A stretch of 25,564 bases of DNA from an uncultured Clostridium sp. (lineage in GTDB: Bacteria > Bacillota > Clostridia > TANB77 > CAG-508): NCBI GenBank assembly GCA_950059165.1, contig CATLUC010000007.1, positions 1 through 25,564 on the forward strand, given 5' to 3'. The stretch's first letter is position 1. Every line of letters begins with the position of its first letter. Position numbers and translations under genes: made by a program. The notes under the pieces are model-generated. The model saw only the letters and a list, made by a program, of their open reading frames with translations, was not told the origin of the DNA and ran no database searches. Of this stretch, positions 15,686-24,268 are shown one piece after another.

Positions 15686-16759
15686 TTATAAAATTTTTCC
15701 TCCACCTAGTACAATTCCCTCATTATCATAAAATACAATAGATTGTCCTTTTGTAATTGCTCTTTGATTTGTATCAAATATAACTTTTGCTCTATCTTTT
15801 TCTATATATATTGTAGCTTTTGCTGTCTTTGCACGATACCTGATTTTTGCCATACATTCTATTGGTTCGCCTTTAGGCTCTATTGCTTGCCAATTTAAGT
15901 CTTTTGCATATAGCTTGTTTGTGTATAATTGTTCTTTTGTTCCAACTATAACTTCGTTTTTTTGCTTATTTAATTCTATTACATACAATGGTTCTGGATA
16001 AGAAATTCCTATTCCTTTTCTTTGTCCTATTGTATAATTTATTAATCCTTTGTGTTTTCCTAAAATTTTTCCATTTTTTAATACAATATTCCCTACGGAT
16101 TGTTTACTTTTTCCATATTTTTTTAAAAAGCTTTGATAATCATTATCTGGTATAAAACAAATTTCCTGACTGTCTTTTTTGTGTGCAACATTTAAGTTGT
16201 TTTCTAGTGCTATTTTTCTTATTTCTTCTTTGTTTGTGTAGTTTTGTAATGGAAATATTATATTGCCTAATATTTCTTTTGGAATAGTGTATAAGAAGTA
16301 TGTTTGGTCTTTTTTTTCTTCTTTGCATTTTTTTAGTACATATTGATTATAGTTTTTAGAGAATTCAATTGATGCATAATGACCTGTTGCAATATAGTTA
16401 CATTCTAATTCTTTTGCTTTTTGATAAAAGCTCCCAAATTTTAGGTATTTATTACATTCTATACATGGATTTGGTGTTCTTGCTTTTTCATATTCTTGAA
16501 TAAAATTATCTACTACTTTTTCTTTAAATTCTGATTTGCAATTTATGGTGTAATGAGGTATTCCAAGCAAATCACAAACTCTTTTGGCATCATATATTGC
16601 TGTATTCCCACAACATGTGCTTTCTTCTTTACCATCTTCTGGTTTCCATAGTTCCATGGTACATCCAATTACTTCATATCCTTGTTTTTGTAAAAGAATG
16701 GCAGATACTGAGCTGTCAACTCCTCCACTCATTCCTAATAAGACTCTTTTTTTACTCAT
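15686..16759 (-). CDS. mnmA: tRNA-specific 2-thiouridylase MnmA
   Basis: A 357-residue ATP-dependent thiolase that makes 2-thiouridine at wobble U34 of Lys, Glu and Gln tRNAs. PP-loop GMSGGVDSS (9-17); catalytic cysteines Cys102 (NPCIECNKYLKFG) and Cys201 (DSQEICFIPD); tRNA-binding and C-terminal beta-barrel region from about 205 (GKHKGLINYTIGQRKGIG). Length and motifs are standard. In many Firmicutes it lies beside an iscS/iscU pair; here the upstream neighbour is a TSCPD protein and the response regulator is downstream (78 bases). Start ATG has only a weak purine tract upstream. Confidence 0.97.
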   Translation of the reverse strand: MSKKRVLLGMSGGVDSSVSAILLQKQGYEVIGCTMELWKPEDGKEESTCCGNTAIYDAKRVCDLLGIPHYTINCKSEFKEKVVDNFIQEYEKARTPNPCIECNKYLKFGSFYQKAKELECNYIATGHYASIEFSKNYNQYVLKKCKEEKKDQTYFLYTIPKEILGNIIFPLQNYTNKEEIRKIALENNLNVAHKKDSQEICFIPDNDYQSFLKKYGKSKQSVGNIVLKNGKILGKHKGLINYTIGQRKGIGISYPEPLYVIELNKQKNEVIVGTKEQLYTNKLYAKDLNWQAIEPKGEPIECMAKIRYRAKTAKATIYIEKDRAKVIFDTNQRAITKGQSIVFYDNEGIVLGGGKIL

Positions 16760-16839
16760 TTTATTACCATTCTTTCTTTAAAATTAGTATATATCCTTAT
16801 TTGAAATAAAAATCACTAGTGTAAGTAATCAAATTGTAA

Positions 16840-17103
16840 TTATTTTTCAACTAATTTTTGCTTTGCTTCCTCTAATGCAATAGATAGTTGGTCTGGACAA
16901 GAAGTTCCTCTGTAACCACATGGTATTCCTTTTAATCTTTCAATTGCTTCATCAATTTTCATTCCTTGTATTAGGTTTGAAACTCCTACTGTATTTCCTG
17001 CACATCCTCCTACTATTGTTACTTTTTTTATAATGTCACCCTCTAATTCAATTATCATTTCTTGTGAACACACTCTGTCACTTGGTTTATACCTATATTC
17101 CAT
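16840..17103 (-). CDS. TSCPD domain protein (TIGR03905 type)
   Basis: An 87-residue protein with the TSCPD sequence (RGTSCPDQLSIALEEA) and upstream cysteines CSQEM, GGCAGN and IPCGYRG. The domain resembles the C-terminal domain of NrdJ ribonucleotide reductase and short stand-alone proteins common in Clostridia; its biochemical role is not settled. Four conserved cysteines suggest metal or disulfide chemistry (inference). GGAGG is upstream of the ATG. It lies 34 bases after aspS and 80 before mnmA. Confidence 0.85.
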   Translation of the reverse strand: MEYRYKPSDRVCSQEMIIELEGDIIKKVTIVGGCAGNTVGVSNLIQGMKIDEAIERLKGIPCGYRGTSCPDQLSIALEEAKQKLVEK

Positions 17104-17137
17104 TTAAATTTCCTCCAAAATAACTATAATTTTTAGT

Positions 17138-18882
17138 TTATATATCTAATTTTATATGCACATCTTCTAGTTGTTGCTTAGTAACCACTGATGGTGCATT
17201 CATTAATAAATCTCTTGCTTTTTTATTTTTTGGAAATGCTATTATTTCTCTTATGTTTTGTGAATTAGCTATTAGCATAACCATTCTATCTACTCCTGGT
17301 GCTGCTCCTGCATGTGGTGGTGTTCCATATTGGAATGCATTGTATAATGCTCCAAATCTGTTTTTTACTTCTTGTTCTGTGTATCCTGCAATTTCAAAGG
17401 CTTTTACCATTGTTTCTGGATTGTGATTTCTTACAGCTCCTGATGCCATTTCATATCCATTACATACTAGGTCATATTGATATGCTAAAATGTCTAATGG
17501 GTCTTTTGTTTGTAGTGCTTCTAATCCACCTTGTGGCATAGAAAATGGATTATGTGAAAAGTCAATTGTTCCTTCATCTGATAGTTCATACATTGGAAAA
17601 TCTACTACAAAGCAGAATTTGTAAACTTCTTTTTCTATTAAGTCTAATCTTTTCCCTAATTCAATTCTGATTAAACCTGCAATTTTTTGTGCTTTTTCAA
17701 ATTCATCTGCAATAAAAAATATTGCTGAATTGTTTTCTACTTTGTATTCTTTTTCTAGCTTTTCTTTCATTTCTTGGGTAATGAATTTTGCAATTCCTCC
17801 TGTTATTTCTCCATTTTCTTCTAGTTTGACCCATGCTAATCCTTTTGCTCCTACTTCATCTGTTGTTGCAAATTCTCCCATTTTGTCAAAGAATTTTCTG
17901 CCTTGTAAAGCTCCATTTGGAACTACAATTGCTTTTATTGTTTTTCCTTTGAAACTGTTGAATTCAGAGTTTTCAAATATTTTTGTTACATCTTGTATTA
18001 TTAGTGGGTTTCTTAGGTCTGGTTTGTCAATTCCGTATTTTTCCATAGCTTCTTTATATGGTATTCTTACAAATGGTCCTTCATCTACTTTCCAGTTTGT
18101 GAATTTTTTAAAAGTGTATGGGACTACTTCTTCAATTACTTTAAATACATCTTCTTGTGTTGCAAAGCTCATTTCGAAGTCTAATTGATAAAATTCTCCG
18201 AGGAGCTCTATCTGCCCTAGGGTCTTCATCCCTAAAACATGGTGCTATTTGATAGTATTTATTAAATCCTGCTACCATTAGTAATTGTTTGAATTGTTGT
18301 GGTGCTTGTGGTAAGGCATAGAACTCTCCTGGGTTTATCCTACTTGGTACTAAGTAGTCTCTTGCTCCTTCTGGAGAAGAGTTTGCTAAAATTGGTGTTT
18401 GGATTTCTGTAAATTCTAGTTCGTCCATTTTGTCTCTTAGTGTTTTTAATATTTTTGAACGAAGTAATATGTTGTTATGTAATGTTTCGTTTCTTAGGTC
18501 TAAAAATCTGTATTCTAACCTTAAGTCTTCTCTTACTTCTTGATTATTATTGATTTCAAAAGGAAGTACATTTTTACACTTTCCTAATATTTCTATTTCT
18601 TTTGCAACTACTTCTATTTCTCCTGTTGGGATTTTTGTGTTTTTGCTACTTCTTTCCACAACTTCTCCGTAAAATGTGGATACAACTTTCAGTATTTAAT
18701 TGTTTTGCTTCTTCTTGTAGTTTTTCATCATTTATGACTATTTGTGTTATTCCAAATTCGTCTCTTAAGTCAATGAAAATCATTCCTCCTAGGTTTCTAA
18801 ATTTTTGTACCCAACCTGCTAACTCTACAGTTTCTCCTACATTTTTTATATTGAGTTCTCCACATTTTTTTGTTCTATACAT
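17138..18882 (-). CDS. aspS: Aspartyl-tRNA synthetase, with two +1 frameshifts at CGG
   Basis: Reads as about 580 residues after shifts at 18669 and 18200. N-terminal OB-fold anticodon-binding domain (MYRTKKCGELNIKNVGETVELAGWVQ...; IFIDLRDEFGITQIV), class II catalytic core with motif 2 (FRDEDPRADRAPGEFYQLDFEMSF, completed only by the second shift) and motif 3 (GAAPGVDRMVML), and the bacterial insertion domain. The stretch IHIL-GEVVERSSKN, completed by the first shift, matches the conserved turn joining the anticodon domain to the hinge. It charges tRNA-Asp, possibly tRNA-Asn too. Start ATG 18882 was chosen because 18894 abuts AAAGGA. Between minC and the TSCPD gene. An essential gene, so two inactivating mutations are not credible. 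Confidence 0.96.
18198..18200 (-). other. +1 frameshift site 6: CCT-C-GGA
   Basis: In-frame CGG in aspS, inside motif 2. Dropping the C gives RADRAP-G-EFYQLDFEMS, a form known in AspRS of several bacterial groups. The zero frame ends 19 codons on. Confidence 0.93.
18667..18669 (-). other. +1 frameshift site 5: TTA-C-GGA
   Basis: In-frame CGG in aspS after IHIL. Shifted reading gives GEVVERSSKNTKIPTGEIEV, the conserved AspRS hinge region; the zero frame stops at TAG after seven codons. Confidence 0.93.
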
Positions 18883-18917
18883 TTTTAACCACATTCCTTT
18901 CTACGTGCAAATGCATC

Positions 18918-19529
18918 TCATTCTATTATAATTTGTTCTTCTTCTATATATACACAAGATTGTTTGTGCATTGGTTCTTCATCTCTGTCAATTTCTTTTA
19001 CTACATTTGCAATTCTAATTTGTACTGTGTCTACTATACCTGCTGCTATAATTGCTTGTTTATTTCCTTTAGCTCCTGCATGTGCTAATCCTCTTAGAGC
19101 TCCTAATATTACAATATTGTCTGATGCAATTACCTCTGCTCCTGAATTTACATCACCTATAATTACTAAACTTCCTTCTGCTTCAATCCTTTGGCCAGAA
19201 CGAAGTGAACCTCTATGAAATTTGGTTTCTGAAATTGCTATTTCTTTTTCAAATGTTTTTGTTATACTATGTAAACCTAAACTTTTTGGCATGTCAAAAT
19301 CTATTTCTACATCAATTTCGTTTTTTATTATTTCTTGTATTTCATCAATCTCTTTGTTTTTTAGTATTTTTCCAGATACTAAAATTGGAGTTTTTTCATT
19401 TTTATATAATTTTTTTAATTCTGGTAACTTCTTTTTTAATGCTTCTATTATTTCTTCTTGGGTTGCTTCCTCTTGTAATTTTATTACAATTTCATCTTTT
19501 TTTAGGTTTATCATTACACAATTTTTCAT
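18918..19529 (-). CDS. minC: Septum site-determining protein MinC
   Basis: A 203-residue division inhibitor that blocks FtsZ ring formation away from midcell. The N-terminal FtsZ-binding domain (about 1-95) is divergent; the C-terminal beta-helix domain is clear: HRGSLRSGQRIEAEGSLVII, GDVNSGAEVIASDNIVILG and ALRGLAHAGAKGN, followed by IAAGIVDTVQIRIANVV. Start ATG has AAAGGATG upstream. It follows mrdA by 35 bases and precedes aspS by 35. MinD, its ATPase partner, usually comes next in the mre-min cluster of Firmicutes but is absent here; it must be elsewhere or missing. Confidence 0.95.
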   Translation of the reverse strand: MKNCVMINLKKDEIVIKLQEEATQEEIIEALKKKLPELKKLYKNEKTPILVSGKILKNKEIDEIQEIIKNEIDVEIDFDMPKSLGLHSITKTFEKEIAISETKFHRGSLRSGQRIEAEGSLVIIGDVNSGAEVIASDNIVILGALRGLAHAGAKGNKQAIIAAGIVDTVQIRIANVVKEIDRDEEPMHKQSCVYIEEEQIIIE

Positions 19530-19564
19530 TATTTTTACATCCTTTCTCTATTTATATTTAAATT

Positions 19565-21682
19565 TTAATTTATTATTTCTACATAAGGTATTGCTCTCAT
19601 ATCTTCTTCTACATTTTGCACATTCATTCCAAAGTATTCTGCCATTATGTCCCTTACTACTTCTGCTGTATAATTTCCATGTCCTCCATTTTCTACCATA
19701 ACAACAATTGCAATTTCTGGGTCTTCAAATGGTGCAAAACCAACAAACCATGCATGTACTTGATTATTTGGTGCTTCTGCTGAACCTGTTTTTCCTCCTA
19801 CAGTTATATCAAAGTCTTTAAATCTTATATAAGCTGTTCCACTTGTATCACTTGTAACTGATTTCATTCCCTCTAGTACTGCTTTTAGATAGTTTTGGTT
19901 TATTTCTAAGTTTTCTGTATTGTCTTGTTCTAATCCTAATTTTTTATTTATAAATTGGTTTATTTCTTCTCTTGATACTTCTGAACCATCAGCATTTCTT
20001 ATTGTTTTTACAATACTTACGTCAACTTTTTGACCTCCATTTGCAAGCATACTTATATATCTTGCCATTTGTAGTGGACTGAATTCATTATCACTTTGCC
20101 CTATTGCTGCTTGCAAAACTTGACCTGGTCCCCATGGTTCATTTTGAGGATGTAATTTGCTCCATGTTTCTTTGCTTGCTAATGCTCCTGCTGTTTCACT
20201 TGGTAATTCAATTCCTGTCTTGTTTCCTAATCCAAAGTATTTTGCATATTTTACTAGGTTTTCTATCCCCATTTTGTCTGCTGTTTCATAAAAAAAGTAG
20301 TTACATGATTTTTCAATTGCTCCTGAAACATCTAGGTATCCATGCCCTATATGGTAGTCTGTATATATCCAACATCGTGGTTGAAAGTCTCTATATTTTT
20401 TGTAGATTCCTGTGTCATTTATTTTTGTACTTAAATTTATTGTATTTGATTCTAATCCTGCTATTGCTGTTACCATTTTAAATGTAGAACCTGGTGAATA
20501 AGAGTTTTGCATTGCTTTATTTACTAATGGTTTTGAGGTATTGTCACGATATTTTGCCCAATTTTCATTGCTTATTCCTCCTACAAAGTCTGATGGTGTG
20601 TAGTCTGGATAACTTGCCATTGCTAGTACTTCCCCTGTGTTTACATTCATGACTACTGCTGCTCCTGCTTTTGCATCATATGCTTTTCCAAAATCTCCTG
20701 ATGCTATTTTTTGTATGTTTGATACTAAAGCATCTTCTGTTATTTTTTGCAAGTTTGCATCAATTGTTAATACTATGTCTGAACCTGCTACTGCTTCTTT
20801 TGCAATGTATTCTGCTGTTGTTGTTCCATCAACTGCCATGTCTATTTGTTTTGTACCATTTTTACCTTTAAGATATTCTTCAAATACTGCTTCTATACCA
20901 GTTTTTCCTATGATGTCATTTTGACTATAGTTTGATTTTCTTTTTTCATATTCATCTGGGTCTATCCTAGAAGCATATCCTAATATGTGTGAAGCTAAAT
21001 TTCCTGATGTGTATTCTCTTACTGGTTTTGTTACTATATTAATTCCTGCAAATTTTTCAGAACTTTCACTAAATTCTGCTACTGCTTTATTTGGAATATT
21101 TTCGGCAATTGTTACAGATTTTGTACTACTATAACCTTTTTGTGAGATTAAATAACGTATTGTAATTATTTTTCTAATCTCTTGTATATCATCTGTATTT
21201 TCTATTTTGTATTTGTTTTTAAATTTGTAAAATGCTTGTTCTGCTGTTATGTCATCATCTAAATTATTATTTTTTTTCCAATTTATTAATGCTTCATTTT
21301 CTATTGTATATTCAAATGGCTCTATTTTTATTGGAAAAGTGTCAGAATATGAACATTCATTTTTTTCTAGTACTTGTATCATGTTTAGTATGGCTTTATT
21401 TAAGTTTTCTGTATCTACTTTACTTTTATACATTTCTAATGAAAATTCCATTTTAGAAGTTACTAGTTCAACTCCTGTTCTATCTAAAAAGTTTCCTCTT
21501 GCAGCTTCTATAGTACTTTCTCTGGTTAATCTTGTATTTGATTGTTCTTTATATTCTTCTCCATGTATTATTTGAAGTGTAAATAGTCTAGCAATTAGAA
21601 TAATACCTACAATATATATTAATATTGTTAGAACATTAAATCTTAGTTTTATGTTGATTTTATTTTTTTTTCTTTTTGCCAA
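19565..21682 (-). CDS. mrdA: Penicillin-binding protein 2 (class B transpeptidase, elongasome)
   Basis: A 705-residue peptidoglycan transpeptidase of the PBP2 type that works with RodA and MreBCD in side-wall growth. Membrane anchor near residues 15-38, dimerisation domain (TRESTIEAARGNFLDRTGVEL), transpeptidase with SxxK (YSPGSTFKMV), SCN (KSCNYFFYETADKMG) and KTG (GKTGSAEAPNNQVHAWFVGFAP). No PASTA domain, in contrast to the other class B PBP in this window. The start is probably TTG at 21682, eight bases after AGAGAGG; the GTG at 21691 overlaps that site. In line with mreBCD upstream and minC downstream. It contains no CGG codon. Confidence 0.95.
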   Translation of the reverse strand: MAKRKKNKINIKLRFNVLTILIYIVGIILIARLFTLQIIHGEEYKEQSNTRLTRESTIEAARGNFLDRTGVELVTSKMEFSLEMYKSKVDTENLNKAILNMIQVLEKNECSYSDTFPIKIEPFEYTIENEALINWKKNNNLDDDITAEQAFYKFKNKYKIENTDDIQEIRKIITIRYLISQKGYSSTKSVTIAENIPNKAVAEFSESSEKFAGINIVTKPVREYTSGNLASHILGYASRIDPDEYEKRKSNYSQNDIIGKTGIEAVFEEYLKGKNGTKQIDMAVDGTTTAEYIAKEAVAGSDIVLTIDANLQKITEDALVSNIQKIASGDFGKAYDAKAGAAVVMNVNTGEVLAMASYPDYTPSDFVGGISNENWAKYRDNTSKPLVNKAMQNSYSPGSTFKMVTAIAGLESNTINLSTKINDTGIYKKYRDFQPRCWIYTDYHIGHGYLDVSGAIEKSCNYFFYETADKMGIENLVKYAKYFGLGNKTGIELPSETAGALASKETWSKLHPQNEPWGPGQVLQAAIGQSDNEFSPLQMARYISMLANGGQKVDVSIVKTIRNADGSEVSREEINQFINKKLGLEQDNTENLEINQNYLKAVLEGMKSVTSDTSGTAYIRFKDFDITVGGKTGSAEAPNNQVHAWFVGFAPFEDPEIAIVVMVENGGHGNYTAEVVRDIMAEYFGMNVQNVEEDMRAIPYVEIIN

Positions 21683-21756
21683 ACTTTTCACCTCTCTTTT
21701 CTATCTACCATAATTTGTGTAACTTTTATACAAAATTTATTACTACAAATTATCAT

Positions 21757-22290
21757 TTAAAAATATCGTGTCAAAATTTTATTTCCTTTGTATTCATTTT
21801 CCATATAATATCCAAATTTTTGCATAAGTGGATATAATATAATTGTTAAAATTAGATTGTATATTAGTTCAATAGCTAAAATTCTTACGAAATTAATTAG
21901 TTCTAATTGAATTGATATAAAAATATAGTTTAATATGTAAGATAAAATTTCAAAAATAGCTGTTGCAACTACTGCCATAACCATAATTGTAATTCTACTT
22001 TCTTTTGAAAAATTTTTATCAAATACTGCTGCTAAAAAGCCTATTAATCCTAAACCAATACTATTAATTCCTATTTTTGTTCCAATAACCAAATCTAAAA
22101 TTAAACCAATTACCAAACCATAGATTGTTCCCATAGTTCTATTACTAAATAATCCAATAAATAAGACTAATATAACAAATAAATTAGGCATGATATCAGC
22201 TATTGTGAACCAACTGAAAAAATTGGATTGTAGTAAGTATATAATAAATACTGTTATGATTAATATTATGTTAATAATTGTTTTTTTCAA
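21757..22290 (-). CDS. mreD: Rod shape-determining protein MreD
   Basis: A 177-residue integral membrane protein with about five hydrophobic segments, of which the first (IINIILIITVFIIYLL) and the one before the GLVIGLILDLVIGTKIG loop are clear. It fits MreD by length, membrane pattern and its place between mreC and mrdA. MreD links MreC, RodA and PBP2 to the MreB filaments. The start is probably TTG at 22290, eight bases after AAAGAGG; the GTG at 22299 overlaps that site. 19 bases after mreC. Confidence 0.88.
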   Translation of the reverse strand: MKKTIINIILIITVFIIYLLQSNFFSWFTIADIMPNLFVILVLFIGLFSNRTMGTIYGLVIGLILDLVIGTKIGINSIGLGLIGFLAAVFDKNFSKESRITIMVMAVVATAIFEILSYILNYIFISIQLELINFVRILAIELIYNLILTIILYPLMQKFGYYMENEYKGNKILTRYF

Positions 22291-22309
22291 TTTGTTCACC
22301 TCTTTTTTA

Positions 22310-23125
22310 TTATTGGTTTGTAATAACTAATACTGTATCCAATTTTTCAAAGTTTACTGCTGTTTCTACTATTGCATATCTATCTGTCATGTTTTGAGTA
22401 TTTGTTACTTTTTTTACAGTTCCTATATGAATTCCTTTTGGATAAATTCCACCTAAACCAGATGTTTCTATGCTATCACCTTGTATGATATTTGCGTCTA
22501 TTGGGATATACATCGCTTTTAGTGCAGATTTATCATCTAATGTCCCCTTACATACAATACTATCTTTTGTTGTACTCATTGAACAACTAACAGAACTTGC
22601 TGTATCGATAATTGTTTGGACTTTAGCTGTTTTGTCTGTAACTGATGTTATGTGACCAACTAATCCTTGGTCTCCTATTACTGTCATATTTTCTTCTACA
22701 CCATCTTTTTTTCCAAGGTTTATAACAATAGTTTTTGAATAATTGCTGATATCTTTGTTAATGACATAACCTGGTATAGTTTTATATTCACCATATTTTT
22801 CTGTTAGGTCTAGATATTCTTTTAATGTTTCGTTTTGTGTTTTGATGTTTTCTAGTTCTCTTAATGATTGTTCTAATTCACTATTTTTTTGCTTTAGTTG
22901 TTTGTTTTCTTCTTTTAAGTTATTAATATCAGTAAAAAATGTGTTATTCCCACTTATTTTATTTTTTAAATAGGTTAGTCCATTTTGAATTGGCATAACT
23001 ATATTACTTGCTGCATTTTCAAAAAAGGAATTTTCAGAATCCCCATTTGAGAATATGACAATTGCAATTAAAATGATTATTGTTATGATAATACCTATCA
23101 TTCCAGCTTTTTTACTTCGATACAT
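22310..23125 (-). CDS. mreC: Rod shape-determining protein MreC
   Basis: A 271-residue bitopic protein: membrane segment at about 8-27 (GMIGIIITIIILIAIVIF), a coiled coil at about 65-110 (NNLKEENKQLKQKNSELEQS), then the paired beta-barrel domain with DGVEENMTVIGDQGLVGHI and SGLGGIYPKGIHIGTV, characteristic of MreC. It is the scaffold that connects MreB filaments to the wall synthases outside the membrane. The ATG overlaps the mreB stop by one base (TAATG), indicating translational coupling, with AAGGAG upstream. Confidence 0.96.
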   Translation of the reverse strand: MYRSKKAGMIGIIITIIILIAIVIFSNGDSENSFFENAASNIVMPIQNGLTYLKNKISGNNTFFTDINNLKEENKQLKQKNSELEQSLRELENIKTQNETLKEYLDLTEKYGEYKTIPGYVINKDISNYSKTIVINLGKKDGVEENMTVIGDQGLVGHITSVTDKTAKVQTIIDTASSVSCSMSTTKDSIVCKGTLDDKSALKAMYIPIDANIIQGDSIETSGLGGIYPKGIHIGTVKKVTNTQNMTDRYAIVETAVNFEKLDTVLVITNQ

Positions 23126-24157
23126 TATCTTCTCCTTCTACTATTAATTAGGACTGTTTTTAATCTTTCTAAGTCTTCTAAGGTTTTACCTGTTCCTCTT
23201 ACTACACAGTCTAGTGGTTCTTCTGCTATATATACTGGCATACCTGTTTCTATGCTTAAAAGCTTGTCCAAATTTTGGATTAAGGCTCCTCCACCTGCTA
23301 GCACAATCCCTTTTTCCATAATATCAGATGCTAGTTCTGGTGGTGTTTTTTCTAATGTTAGTTTCACTATTTCAACGATTTTACTTATTGATTCTTTTAT
23401 TGCTTCTTCTATTTGGTTTGAGGTTATTTTCATGTTTCTAGGTAAACCATCTGTTAAATCTCTTCCTCTTATTTCCATTGGTGTGTCTGTCATTAATGGC
23501 ATTGCACATCCTATTCTCATTTTGATTTGTTCTGCTGTTGTTTCACCAATTGCTAGGTTTAATTCTCGTTTTATGTAATTTACTATGTCTTGGTCTAACT
23601 CGTCTCCTGCTACACGTAATGAATGGCTGACTACCACTCCACCTAAAGATATTACAGCTACTTCTGTTGTTCCTCCTCCAATATCTACAATGATATTTCC
23701 ACTTGGTTCTCCTACATCTAATGATGCTCCTATTGCTGCTGCCATAGGTTCTTCTATTAAGTAAACTTCTTTTGCTCCTGATTGTATAACAGATTCTTCT
23801 ACTGCTCTTTCTTCTACTTCTGTTATGCCAGATGGCACTCCTACTACAACTCTTGGTCTTCCTATGTTATATCTTTTTCCTACTTTTTGAATTATATTTT
23901 TTAACATTAATTGTGTTGCTGTAAAATCTGCTATAACTCCATCTTTTAGTGGTCTTACTGCTTTTATTTGTTCTGGAGTTCTTCCGAAGCATGTCTTTTG
24001 CTTCGTTTCCTGTTGCCATAATAGCACCTGTTTTTCTGTCTATTGCTACAACAGATGGTTCTTTTAACACTATACCTTTTCCTTTTAAAGTTACTAAAAT
24101 ATTAGCTGTTCCTAAGTCAATTCCTATATCTTTTGACCCAAATGCAAAAAGTTTCAT
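23125..24157 (-). CDS. mreB: Actin-like cell-shape protein MreB, with one +1 frameshift at CGG
   Basis: Reads as 343 residues after one shift at 23986. It has the family start MKLFAFGSKDIGIDLGTAN (phosphate 1 motif), then GNEAKDML-G-RTPEQIKAVRPLKDGVIADF across the shift, phosphate 2 (IIVDIGGGTTEVAVISLGG) and the adenosine motif (GIVLAGGGALIQNLD). The Gly supplied by the shift is nearly invariant (GRTP). MreB filaments move under the membrane and direct PBP2/RodA wall synthesis. The zero frame would end about 38 codons past the CGG and lack all ATP-site residues beyond phosphate 1. AAGGAATG precedes the ATG. Overlaps mreC by one base. Confidence 0.97.
23984..23986 (-). other. +1 frameshift site 7: CTT-C-GGA
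   Basis: In-frame CGG at codon 58 of mreB. Dropping the C gives ML-G-RTPEQI, the near-universal MreB sequence. This is the clearest case that glycine, not arginine, is required. Confidence 0.95.
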
Positions 24158-24268
24158 TTTTAATCACATTCCTTCCCTAAATGAAGCTTGATAATACTAA
24201 AATTTTTGATTGTTATTTTTATAATAACTTTTAACTTATTATTTTATAACTAGATATTCTTTAACATT

